DNA of 64,000 nucleotides. It comes from Rhinopithecus roxellana. Lineage: Eukaryota > Chordata > Mammalia > Primates > Cercopithecidae. Position numbers and translations under genes: made by a program. The stretch covers positions 87,234,033-87,298,032 of the forward strand of contig NC_044550.1 of NCBI RefSeq assembly GCF_007565055.1, written 5' to 3'. Of this stretch, positions 44,511 to 56,345 are shown piece after piece (positions within the stretch are counted from its first letter, which is position 1; every line of letters starts with the position of its first letter). The notes beneath the pieces are model-generated. The model was given only the letters and a program-made list of their open reading frames with translations. It made no database searches and had not been told where the DNA came from.

Positions 44511-45139
44511 GTATGTTCTTCATGTCTTATATTCTTATATGGAGAAATGTTATTGCGTGTTTTGTAAAAGTAAGGTGATTTATGAAGACACACATCAACA
44601 AAACTTTTCGTATCACAATATATATCATCTGTTGCAGAGACAGAAAATGATAGGGTGAAGAGAGGTTTAGAATGTGATTATTAATTCCCAGTGTTCAAGG
44701 TGGTTTTATAGTTTTCTTTTTTTTTTTTTATCATGCCATGGGTTTATATAATTTTTATACATTGTTTGCAAAAGTAGAAAAAGTCACTTTTTTTCTTATG
44801 CTAAATGTGCTGTGCAGCTTTAATTGGATACTGATATACTGTGTTTTGGGCAAATACCAGTTCAAAAACTTTTTATTAAAAAAAAAACCCTAAAATATTT
44901 AACAATATTTTATTTAAAAGTCAGATAGGTAACTGTGAACTTAAGGTCAGTTTATATGTATGCAAGGCAAAAGGAAATTCATATGATAGATCAATTTTCT
45001 ATTTTAGTAATTGTAAATAAGTTATATTAGGAAATTAGGATATTTTGTAGAAAGCAGGTCATTAAATTTGAAATTACTTGAAAACACAAATTCTAAATCC
45101 AACACATCCACTACAAAAGACAGTTTTGTGGTGTGGAGT

Positions 45140-45436
45140 CTTTTTTTTTTTTTAGATGAAGTCTTGTTCTGTCACCCAGGCTGAAGTGCAGTGGCACAAT
45201 ATCTGCTCACTGCAACCTCCACCTCCCAGGTTCAAGCAATTCTCCTGCCTCAGCCTCCCAAGTAGCTGAGATTACAGACTCCTACCACCATGCCAAGCAA
45301 ATTTTTGTATTTTTTAGTAGAGACGGGGTTTTGCCATGTTGACCCAGCTGGTCTCGAACTCCTGACCCCAGGTGATCTGCACGCCTTGGCCTCCTAAAGT
45401 GCTGGGATTACAGGCACGGGTCAGCACACCTGGCCA
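45140..45436 (-). mobile_element. antisense AluS in intron 2
   Basis: It has a T-run, 'ctgtcacccaggctgaagtg', 'ttttagtagagacggggttt' and 'gtgctgggattacaggcacg'. It lies 630 bp downstream of the exon 2 donor. Confidence 0.9.
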
Positions 45437-46633
45437 AGTATTTTTTTTAATAGGAAAGATTAACATGATTGGTCAATGAAAGTAAAATAGAACAATTGTA
45501 CAGTATATAAGTAAACAACTTTCTCAAAATATAATGTGCTTTTATGTAATAATGCAATATATGCAGTGATTTGGAACAAAAGTTAACTTTCTATTACAGG
45601 TCATCTTCAATTAATATTTATCACATGTAATGTTGATCATAGATAACATTTTATTCCAGCATCATTATTATTTAAAAGGAGATTATTATGGTTTTACAGA
45701 TGTTCCATAAGAGATAAGGTACATTTTAGGAAGTATATTTTGTAAAGAAAGGACACTAGAATTGGTATTTTGTAATAGGTGTTTGTATGAATTTGTGAGA
45801 GTAAAATTCTGGAGACAGTATCATGATTCACATAATGTCTAGCATTAAATTAAGCTCCATTTGAAGGGATAGTTCCTGATGTTCACCCTTAATAGTCCTG
45901 CTTATTCTAGTGCTGCAGCACAATCTGATGTCAGGGCCAAATTTCTGGGTATATATGACACAATGGCCCTGAATTATGTTTGTGTTTCCCTCCTTGGCCA
46001 TCTGCCTAGCTGGGTATCAACTGGGAACAATGGAGGCAGGTTCAGGAATAACCACAATCTACAATCATCTCAACTCTTCACTGTTACGGTTTCTGTGCCA
46101 CAAGCTGGAGATTAGTATTTTAGGGAACCAGACATTGTCAAGCCTTAGTCTTCCCAAGCAAAAGGACACTTCTTCATGTTTTACATATTCTTTCTATTAC
46201 TTTTTCTTTGATGAATGTTGGCACATTAACACAAACTGTTGTCTGTGTCGTATAGTCACCGTAATTCTACGTATGGAATCAAGCCATCTTGGGTTTCTCT
46301 GTATGAGGAAGCTGATAAGGCTCTTGTTCTCCCAGTACACCCACCCCTCGTCCTACATCAAATGTCATAATCAAATTATTCTGAAGATGGCAACAGCAAA
46401 TCTTATAACTACCATATATATTATGTGAATATTTTAGAGGACATTCTCTTTTCACAACTACATTATTAAATAGCTTTATGTGTAGACCGTATATGCTTAT
46501 GGTGTGTATAGTTATTTAAGACAGATTTTCAAAGTGAAATTTAGTAAAGAGTGAAACAGTAAGAGTTCTCCTTATGAATATGACATCTTCAAGTGGAAGA
46601 CCCAACATATTCCTGTTAAGCCCATATCTCAGC

Positions 46634-46671
46634 ATTTTAGATATGTTGAGTAATTTAGATATGTTGAGATA
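46634..46671 (+). repeat. short tandem duplication
   Basis: 'tttagatatgttgag' occurs twice with a spacing of 18 bases. Confidence 0.8.
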
Positions 46672-47649
46672 AAATTGAGAAATTTTATCTTTGAATTTTT
46701 ACATTATAGGTTTTATTTTTAATAATTATGAGACTAGATCAAGCTTTATTAACAGTTGTGATGTGATGCTGCCAGAAGTCTGGCTTGTTAAAAGGTGGAT
46801 GTACCTTGGAGAGCTAGAGTTGTGTATTTTCCATTTGCACATTTTGTTAAGAATTCTGATTTGATTATCACTGAATTAAGAACTTCAGAAGACTAGGGTT
46901 GTCCCTGACTATGATTGGATCTATCATATCAAATTTCTTTCAGAAGTCTTGATTAAGAATTTGAGCTATAATAATGAGCCATGAAATAATATGCAAATTG
47001 TGTGTATCTTAGAGAATGATCCAGTTTGTTTAGCCTGTGTAAGTTGCTTATTTATTAAACATCTTGACTAAGAGAAATATTTAAAATTACAAAACCCAGA
47101 AATCAAGTACAGACTACCCTAATACTCCTCAGGATGGTGAAATTCTTGCCCAGTGATGTTTTCATTTGTTTACACTTTTGTGTTTTTTTTTTGAGTAGAG
47201 TGGATGAAGCAATGTGGGTGCACAGACATAAGCAGTTCATGTGCAGCAATCTAGAGTGAAATCTTCCAGTTTTACTGTTACTACATTTCCCCCCAAGAGT
47301 GTAAAAAGAGGAAACATGTTTTAAAATGTAGGAGAAATAAGGACTTGAGTTCCTTGATATTCTAGGATTTAATATTGATGCTGAGCTTGAGTCAGATCAT
47401 AAACTTTTCTTAGACTCTTTGCTGTTTCTTTTCTCTAACTTCTTGTTTTTTTGACATGTAAGTGAAGCACTAGTACCAGATTGACAAAGTATCTGATAAA
47501 TTTGCTTCCAAAAACTTTAGAAATTTAATATGTATTAACAAATAAGAAATAAACTTTAAATTAATAAAAATATTTTAGATAAGTCCTTGGACAGTTACCT
47601 TCTTAGGTTACAGCTTACCTTTAATCTTTTGGTCTTTCCTCTGACTTTT

Positions 47650-48845
47650 CATTCTAGCCCAGTGATTTTGTAGAAATCCATGGTTGTAGTTACCATCCTC
47701 CTGAGTCTTTATGTACAGCTCAGATCTCTCTAAAGAGTGCCACACCCATACATCCACCATTTCAACTTGACCATCCCATTATGAAACTCAAATTTAGCTT
47801 AGAATGATAAAACCTGAACTCAGAATCATGTGAATAATACAATGAATAATCACTGTATAGAGTGGTGAACTCCTCTTCTCACCAGATGACACCATTTCCA
47901 CCTTTTCATTCATACTACAATCCTAGGGATCACCTTAGACCATCTCTTTCTACCTTAGCTTCTCAAATTCAGTAGTCACCAGAATTCATCAATTACTATC
48001 TCTGGAATACGTCTTACATTTTCATTCCCATGTGGGACATTGCTTTAGCTACTCTTTCCCACCCTCTTCATTGACCCCTTTTCAGCCTTCCTGCTTCTTA
48101 CCTTCCTCCACCAATTCATGTACCACACTGACCTTACTGTGTATTTTCCCAAGAGTGTCCTGAGTCTAGTCAGGTCGTGTCAATATTGAGAGCACTTTAA
48201 GGGGCACCACAGTGTTCTAGATAAGGTGGAAATTTTTTGGCTCCACGCACAAGGTTTCTGATGAACTGGCCTCTGATACCTCCAGCAGTATCTTCCCCAT
48301 CCTGACCCCTGCCCCTGCCTAAGCCTCACACACATCAACTCTCATACACCCATGCTCTTTCACATCTCTGCAAGTGTTCTTCCCTTTCCCCGAAATGCCA
48401 ATGCTTTTCTTCTTTTTAGTTAACCTGTGTCAGTGGGTCTCATCCAAATTCATGGCTATAACTGCCACTTACTGTTGATTTCTATGTCTGTATATACAGC
48501 CCTTACCTCTCTGAAGAGCACCACACTCATACATCCAACATTTTAATCTGATTGTTCCATAATGACCTCAAACTTAACTCAGACTCAAACCCTCTTGTCT
48601 TCTTTGGGAAACCTTTCCTAATCCTGACAATGAGATTTAGGTAATCACGTTCTGTGCCCCCACAGTTCCCCAGTTGCCACTCATGTTTATGATACAGTAT
48701 GATAATTGTTGTAATTGTTGGCTTTCCCCACTAGATTGTAAGCTCCTTGAGAGCAGTGTCTTGATTAACTTCATCACCAGAGAGTGACATAGCTCCTGGT
48801 GCAAAATATACATATAATACAAATTTATTTAATGAAGTGAATAAA
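47650..48845 (+). mobile_element. L2 LINE 3' region with a repeated internal segment
   Basis: L2 landmarks in order: 'cttcagccttcctgcttctt'-like pyrimidine-rich sequence, 'gatgaactggcctctgatac', 'acacccatgctctttcacat', 'gggaaacctttcctaatcct' and 'ctagattgtaagctccttga'. Two related segments, about 47690-47830 and 48450-48590, share 'agagtgccacacccatacat' / 'agagcaccacactcatacat'. Confidence 0.7.
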
Positions 48846-49327
48846 AACCTAAAGATCTTTGACTATCTCTTATTAAGTCATTATATCTGGATTTTGTTAA
48901 GTTACCTGAAATTGACTGATATGATCCCTATGCAAAATTTAGAAATATGGTCTCAATATAAGGATAACTAGGTGAGTTAGCAGCTAGGTAATTAGTGGAG
49001 TATCTTCATCCTGGATTATGTTACCTGGTTCAGTTTTGGCCTCATCATAATCAATTATTTGTCAATGACTGAAATAAAACTATACAGAGAAAAAAATCCA
49101 AACTGAGGTTATGTGATATTCAGACATGTAGTGAATATGTGAGACAGAATTAGGATCCAATATGATCTTGAAGGGCTAAATGAGATTGGTCTAACACTGT
49201 CGAAGAATAAATTGCACTTTGGTCTAGAAGCCACTTGGGTAAGTATAGGATGAGGAAAAACATAGCTTGGCAGAGCGCATTTGGGAAAAATATTATGTAA
49301 GAATTATCAGGCAATTGAATAGTGTTT

Positions 49328-49360
49328 CATATATATATATACACACACACATACATACAA
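49328..49360. repeat. (TA)n(CA)n microsatellite
   Basis: A short TA run passing into CA units and CATA units. Confidence 0.85.
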
Positions 49361-49391
49361 TTTAGTATTTTAAGAAAGACATTCTTAAAAT

Positions 49392-49479
49392 TAACATATT
49401 CTTAATATAAAATTAGTAAAATAAAAACTATTTATTTTAATAGTAAAACTATTTTACTAATTTTATGTTAAGTATGTTA
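49392..49479. repeat. 30-bp near-perfect inverted repeat with 28-base loop
   Basis: The left arm (49392-49421) begins 'taacatattcttaatataaa' and its reverse complement matches the right arm (49450-49479), which ends 'tatgttaagtatgtta', in all but two positions. It lies within an old L3 relic and could be a small palindromic DNA transposon or a template-switch product. Confidence 0.75.
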
Positions 49480-51595
49480 CTTAATGGAAGTATTTAAAGC
49501 AAGGTTTACAGAGATTTCTGCTCTGTGCTAGTGCAGAAATATTTTCAGGAGAGAGAAATAATAATATTAGAAGTAATTAAAATCATGTCATATTAGGAAG
49601 AGCTGAAGGAACTGAGATACTTGAAAATTGTCTCCAAAGTTTTAAAAAACTGTGATGGTGATGAGAAAGTAGACTTTGTTGCTTGGCACCAATAATTAAA
49701 ACCAGTACTAATGAATAGAAGCTACAGGGAGGGATATTTTTGACTCCAAGTTAAGAACTTTCTAAGAGTTCTGCCTAGATGTAATTGATTGGGAAGGGAT
49801 GTAGTGAAGTTCATCAGAAGTGGAGGTACGCAGGCACGTGGGATAATTACTTGGTGGGCGTGTTTTAGAGAAAGATTGAGCATTAGACAGGCGGTTAGAC
49901 CAGAGACTGAAATAATCTGATTTCAACTTGTGCAATTTTTAAGATTCAGTGATTCTAATATATCATATTTGAATACAGCTTTATCATTATCTAATAGCAA
50001 AGTGACCCATAGAGAATTATGTTTTAAAAATTTTATCTTGATCTATCTATATATGTGTATCTTTATTTTAGGGGAATTCACTTAGAAAGCTCTAGTACAT
50101 AAGATAAATATATGTTGGTGTGTGTTAATAATAAGGATTTAAAAATCTTATTATTAAGTTTTGACATTTCATGAATAATATTTTTTAAAACATTTCTTTC
50201 AAACCCAGAAAAACTTTTCTCTTTTCTGACCTTAACTATAATAGTAAGAAGAAATATATCAAGCTACTATAATTTTCAAGAAATTATGATCACAGGATAA
50301 CAAATATAATGATCTAATAAATGCCTGCCATAATTTATAAGGCCTAGTTTTATGGTTTTATATGTAGATACATCATATATGGAACTAGAACATACTAAAA
50401 TAAACTTTCAGATTTTTTGATTGAATAACAGTAATTAAAAACCAGAACTCCCTCAACTAAAAATGAAACTGAATATTGTTTGCCATTTCTATTTTTGCTC
50501 ATAGCAGACATAATAAGCACTTTTTAACAACTTGGCCAAGCTATACAACTCCTTGTCACATACTACATTTATTTTTGCCACCAGTGTTAGGGAAACTTCT
50601 ATCTTTTGTTGAAGACTGTTTGAATTTCAAACATTTGATAGCTTACAATGAGTGAAACTAATATGTTTGAAAGTTGCATTTGAAATATCACCTCTTTTCT
50701 CCCATTTTGGTCCATACTTGTATCTTAGGTCTGGAAAGCTTAATAATAAACCCTTAAGTGTTGAGGGCTACTATTATTTATAGTAGTGTTAGCATGTATT
50801 ATCCTACCTTCTAAATTATCTTTCCTTCAAGCTGTTGGCACTCTAGCTTTAAAATAATTGCATAAATAACTTTTAGTTTTTATTCTCGTTCTGTGTGTAT
50901 ATTGAGAAAATGTGATTTCTTTCTGTTAATTTTTTCATAAACTAAAAATTATGTGTGCATATGTAAATGGTTTGATGCTGTTATGAGATTTTTTTGTCTC
51001 CAGAGAGAGATTGCACCATTGAATGATAGCATTTTTGTACTTCAGTCTGCATGTACTAAGAAGGGTAGATTACTGTTGATTATTCATTGATAATTCAATG
51101 CCACCATATGCTGACTGGGTGTTATATTAGCCATCTTCCTATTCTGACTCTTTTATCTCCTTTATCTTCTATTTGTTAATAGACAAAATAGATTTTAGTA
51201 TAATTCCAGTTTCTTACTTCCTAGTGGAAATATTCAAGACAAAGACATTGGCCAAAAGATGAAAGGCTGATTGGAAAAGGATATGCATAATCTATAAAAT
51301 GTATACTATTGAAAATTGCCTGTTATTACTGTTACATAGCTAGATTGAATTTTTCACTGATGTTTAGTTATGTATTTTCTTATTACCTATTGAACAATTC
51401 AATTTTAATGGCATGCTGTTATTTTTCAATCAATTGAATTGGTCTTCTTTTTCCAAAAGGAAATCAGCATCCTTATGATTCCAGTCACTCAGGCATGAAG
51501 CTTAAATGTAATCTAACATTCTCTTAAAATGATCGCCTGTATCTGCCATGTTCAATTGTTTTTTCACTGCATCTGCTCTTACCATTATTTTATTT

Positions 51596-51757
51596 TCCTC
51601 TTTGGAGACAGGATCTAATTCTGTCACCCAGGCTGGAGTGCGGTGTTGTGATCATAGCTCATTGCAGCCTCCAACTCTTGGGTTCCAGCAATGCTCCTGC
51701 CTTGGCCTCCTGAAGTACAGAGATTCCAGGCATGAGCCACCATGTCCAGCCAACTTT
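51596..51757 (-). mobile_element. antisense Alu monomer
   Basis: It has 'gagacaggatctaattctgt', 'cacccaggctggagtgcggt' and 'gattccaggcatgagccacc'; only one arm is present. Confidence 0.75.
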
Positions 51758-51852
51758 ATTTTTAACATGTATGTTACTATATCTTCCTAGTTATTCACCC
51801 TAGCTTTTCTATCATTACTATCCATCTTAACATGACGTCTGTGTTTTCATCT

Positions 51853-52165
51853 TTTTTTTTTTTTTTGAGATGGAGTCTTGCTCTGTTACCCAGGTTGGAG
51901 TAATCTCGGCTTGGAGTAATCAATGGTGTGATTATGGCTCACTGCAACCTCCGTCTCCCTGGTTCAAGTGATTCTCCTGCCTCAGCCTCCTGAGTAGCTG
52001 GGACTACAGGTGTGTGCCACCACACCTGGCTAATTTTTTGTATTTTTAATAGAGATGGAATTTCACTGTGTTAGCCAGGATGGTCTTGATCTCCTGACCT
52101 TGTGATCCACGCACCTCGGCCTCTCAAAGTGCTGGGATTACAGGCATGAGCCACTGTGCCCAGCC
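51853..52165 (-). mobile_element. antisense AluS with a small internal duplication
   Basis: A full-length antisense Alu with flanks TGTGTTTTCATCTT (51839-51852) and 'tgtattttcatctt' (52166-52179). In it, TTGGAGTAATC occurs at 51895-51905 and again at 51911-51921. Confidence 0.9.
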
Positions 52166-52340
52166 TGTATTTTCATCTTGTTGTTCTTATGTTTAAGAAC
52201 TTACAATATCTTATTACTGGATGGTTCTTGAACTCCAGTACATACTTCTTACCTTGATTTTCAAGGGCCTCCCTAACTTATATTTCTAAATGTATGTGAA
52301 ACAACTCTCTTATATTTTGTGTGTAAGTATGTATATATGC

Positions 52341-52497
52341 ATGTATATTTTTAGAGACAGGGTCTTACTCTGTTGCCCAGGATGGAGTTCAGTGGTGTAA
52401 TCATAGCTCATTGCAACCTCAAACTCCTGGCATCAAGTGATCCTCCCGTCTTGGCCTCCCAAAGTCTTGGGGTTATAGTTGTCAGCCATACCCAAGC
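52341..52497 (-). mobile_element. antisense Alu monomer
   Basis: It has 'gagacagggtcttactctgt', 'tgcccaggatggagttcagt' and 'cttggcctcccaaagtcttg', one arm only. Confidence 0.75.
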
Positions 52498-52779
52498 ATA
52501 CTCTCTTATTTTGGGAAGACTTATCTGCCCTTGTTCCTAATCTTCCCTTGCTATTAGGTATGCTTGGACATGTTTATGTTTGGAATGACAACTTCTTGCT
52601 TAATATATCTAGGATTTACTAGTCCCTCAGAGCTCATCTTAGATATTACTTTGCTTTATAAAACATTAAAAATAAGTTTTAGCTGAGAATATGATTAATC
52701 TGAATTAATAGTGTTGTGACTTATTAATGCTTTGATGTCTTGGATATTGATAGAAAGACAATGTTTAGAAGGAGAAAAG

Positions 52780-53180
52780 TATTAATCTCATGGTGAGTAT
52801 ATTACCTGAAGCATTGTGTTGAATTCTGGTTGCCATAATTTATGAGAGTTAGAATTACATGTGAGTTTGTTTGGAGAATCACAATCGGTATTTGCACGAA
52901 TGTGAAAGTCTGTTGTGTTGTTCGATTAATTGTATTGTGCATTATTTTCTCTGAAGAATAGAAGAGTAATTACCTTCTATTTGAGATGTTGTCATATAAA
53001 ATGAACTAGACTTTCATTGTCTGACTCCGAGTTACAGAATTAAGACCAAAGAGAGAAACAGAGGAAGATAAATTCAATTAAAGGAAGATATAGAACTGTC
53101 CAAAGAGAAAATGGGTTTCTTAAGGAGCTTCTTTGTTGCTGGAGTGACTGAACATAGCTTGGGTAGGGACACGACCCAAA
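52780..53180 (+). mobile_element. CR1/L3 LINE relic
   Basis: 'tgtgttgaattctggttgcc' followed by 'agatatagaactgtccaaag' and 'ggtttcttaaggagcttctt' recalls the L3 3' region. Very diverged. Confidence 0.4.
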
Positions 53181-53689
53181 TAACATCAATGGGAAGTTAC
53201 GAGTATTTAAAAATTCTTTTTACGCCCAATATCTCATGGGCCTATGATTAAAACTGAAATTAAATTCCCTGTTCTTGATATCTCAGAATCCTTTCTGTGC
53301 ATACTGGATGATTTGACACTTGGTTAGAAGTAGTTCTTTATACAATGATGTCTTTTATTTTCCAGTTGAACTCTGTTGTGTAGTTTGAACTCTTTAACTA
53401 AATTGTAAGTACTTGAGATGAAATGGTTATATATACTTTTATATCCTGCCCTACTTCAAAATTGTTTGCATAAGAGCTCCATTTATGCTTGCTATTTCAA
53501 AGGAAATTAAATGGATAGTTGATGATATAGACAAATCCTAAATTAATCTTTTGATGGGTTAGTGGTTCACTGGGACTGTGTTTAGATGTTTAGAGGTAAA
53601 ACATTTATTGTTTAAAGTTTACTTTTAAATTTAAAATTTACTTTTAAAATGTCTACTAAATCATGATGACAAAGGCATTATATAATAAG

Positions 53690-53815
53690 ATAGCAGAAAG
53701 AACACCACTGTGTCTCCTTTAGCACTTTTGCTAATTGGTTGTATAACTTTCAATAAGTCACTTAATCTGAGTCTCAGTTTTCTCATTTGTATAGTGAAAA
53801 GTTTGATCTCAGTTT
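53690..53815 (+). mobile_element. MIR SINE relic
   Basis: 'caataagtcacttaatctga', 'gtctcagttttctcatttgt' and 'atagtgaaaagtttgatctc' follow the MIR order. Confidence 0.6.
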
Positions 53816-55490
53816 CTCCTAATTTTATTCATTCATTCATTTATGGCAGCCATATCTTTTATGATACAATACGGTTTTGTTTACGATTGCTTTGGTAACT
53901 TTACATTCAGGGTTAACTACGTTAGTGTTTTGTTGGTGCTTTTTGTTTCCCAATTTTTAACCAGTCAAGCCTGACCAGTGGAAAAATAATACACAAAATT
54001 CTATTTCTTAAAGAAGTTAAATCCAAAGGGAACCTAATTTCAGAGTTGATTTATCAAAACGTAGGTATTTAACTGAAATGCAAAGTAGAAGAGTAAGGTG
54101 TGAGGAAGGTGAATTGTCTGCATTCTTTGCCTACCAAATTTTCACAGATTAAGGAATTTGACTTACTGAAATAAGGCAAATAATTTCTGTAATACAGTAA
54201 AAAAAAGTATATTTGCAAAAGTCTCCCAGATTTTTCTCATGCTACTACCTGAAATAGACATATCATTGCTCTGTAAAGAGAGCTAAAGGTCCCTTTATAA
54301 ATGAATTCCTTTACCATGCGTATTTTATGGAAATTTATACTTAGAATTCATGAAGCCAATTATTCAAATTTATGTACACACAAATGGCTCCTCTGAGAAA
54401 TGATGTAAATATGAAATAATATTTCTAGAGCTCTGATTGGAATAACAGTGAAACACTTATTAAATTGCTAATTAAATATGTTGGATACTTTGAGACATTT
54501 GATATTTATTAGTCCTCATGTAAGCAAACAATAGTAGGAGTTTACTGCTCCTGGACTGATTGCTGAGAATAACCTAATAGAAAAGGCTTACCTATTAATG
54601 AGTGGATGTGTGGTGTTCTTTGTGTCAATGTTCAACTCTCATTGATACCATGGGCATGGCTAACAAAATAATCTAAAGGTCTTATTGCAACATTCTTTAA
54701 TATTCTCTATCCACTCTATTTTTGTGTGTCTGGAATCTCTATAATATTTTTGACTTAATGGTACAAATGTAGATTTTTCAGTGATCTAGAATCTTGGTTG
54801 ATTTATTTTGATCTAATCTTGGCTAAGTCTTCATTTTGGTTCCAAATTCTTTTCCTTACCCCTCAGAGGCTCTAAATTTCTCTCTCCACATTGTTTCTGT
54901 CTTTTATCTTGTTCCTTGCAGTGTTAGCATAAAATTTTAACTTTTATTTTAAAGGAAAACAGTACAGGTCCTTGGATGGGAACCCCCTCAGTCTTTCTTG
55001 ATTTTCATTCTAAAGCTACCTGAGGCATCATCCTTCCTTTTCTCCTTTTCTCTTGATTTTGCAAAAAATGAATTTTTTGTTTGTTTGTTTTGGCTACCAT
55101 CTCATCCACTGTCTTCTGAGACGTACCTCTTAGCTTACTCTGCTCTCCTATGTTTTAAAGTTTCTTCTTTTCTTTGGCTCATTTTTCCTAAGTGCTTACA
55201 AACTTATTAAAGGGTCACCCACCTGGAAAAAATATATATAGTTTTTATATTCCTATTTTATTAACCTTGGTTTTCCCCTTTGTTAATTACCATGTTTCTT
55301 CAACTAGTAGGATAAAATGGCCTATACTTTTTGAGCTCTAATTCACTAGTTCTTTTCTTCACTTACCTTGAATTTCCTTAAATTACAAAAGGCATGCAAC
55401 ATTATTGCAACAAATGAAACAATATGTACCACTTAATCATTCCATTAAGACTGACTCCTGACACAATTCTACTTTTACTAAAGATTTGGA

Positions 55491-55700
55491 CTGGGCGCCA
55501 TGGCTCACACTTGTAATCTCAGTACTTCAAGAGGCCAAAGTGTGAGGATCACTTGAACCCAGGAGTTCGGGACAAGCATGGGCAACATAGTGAGACCTCA
55601 TCTCTACAAAACATAAAAAAAATTAACCAAGCATGGGGAGTGGGCACACCTGTAATCCCAGCTGCTTGGGAGGCTGAGGTGGGAGAATCACCTGAGTCCT
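55491..55700 (+). mobile_element. AluJ, truncated at its 3' end
   Basis: It starts 'gactgggcgccatggctcac', has the left arm and the first half of the right arm ('cccagctgcttgggaggctg'), and stops near 'cctgagtcctgag' with no tail. Confidence 0.8.
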
Positions 55701-55734
55701 GAGTTACTACTCACTAAGGGCTAGCTCTCTTCTG

Positions 55735-56340
55735 TAAACGGAAACAATCTCCAATTTCACCCATCCCACATTTGGCTTCCAGAACTACTCACTCCTGGCT
55801 CCTTTTAGCCACCTCTCTGACTACAGCTGATTAACCACCTTCACTGGCTATTTCTTTCTGTCCTTCCTGACATATTGGGTTTTCTAGATATTCATCTTTA
55901 GTTCTTTTAGCTTCTTGCTTATCAATTTTCCCCTGGATAATATCTATTGGTATCTATGATTGCTTCTATATCTTTACCTCTATATGTAACTTCACTTCTT
56001 GATTTCCAAGTAATTATTTTCAGCTTCTTACTGGACCTCAAAATTAACATACCGAACATACTAAACTGCCTTTCCCAGCTGTATTCCCCATCTCTACACC
56101 CAGCCTTTTATGAGAAATGACAAAAGCATGTTCAAATCCTTCATGCCCTTTCACTTTCATCATCTCGTCAATTACTCATTCTGTTTATGGTTCAGAAATG
56201 ATTCTTGCATGTAGCTACTTCTCCTCATCTCTACTTTTATGGTCTCTGTCAGGTCATAATCATGTCACCTTGAATCTGTTATTGCAGTACTTTCCTAGAT
56301 TCCTGAACCTGATCCTGTCCTCTCTACTTGGCTCATCCTC
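55735..56340 (+). mobile_element. possible L2 LINE relic
   Basis: Pyrimidine-rich, diverged sequence with L2-like landmarks: 'cagcttcttactggacctca', 'tggtctctgtcaggtcataa' and 'tattgcagtactttcctaga'. Confidence 0.45.
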
Positions 56341-56345
56341 TACAA

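Larger units (their letters stand above)
49120..49930 (+). mobile_element. CR1/L3 LINE relic, interrupted
   Basis: Landmarks: 'gatcttgaagggctaaatga' (49164-49183), 'gaagctacagggagggatat' and 'aagaactttctaagagttct', then a diverged L3 3' end to about 49930. A CA/TA microsatellite (49328-49360) and a palindromic segment (49392-49479) interrupt it. Confidence 0.6.
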
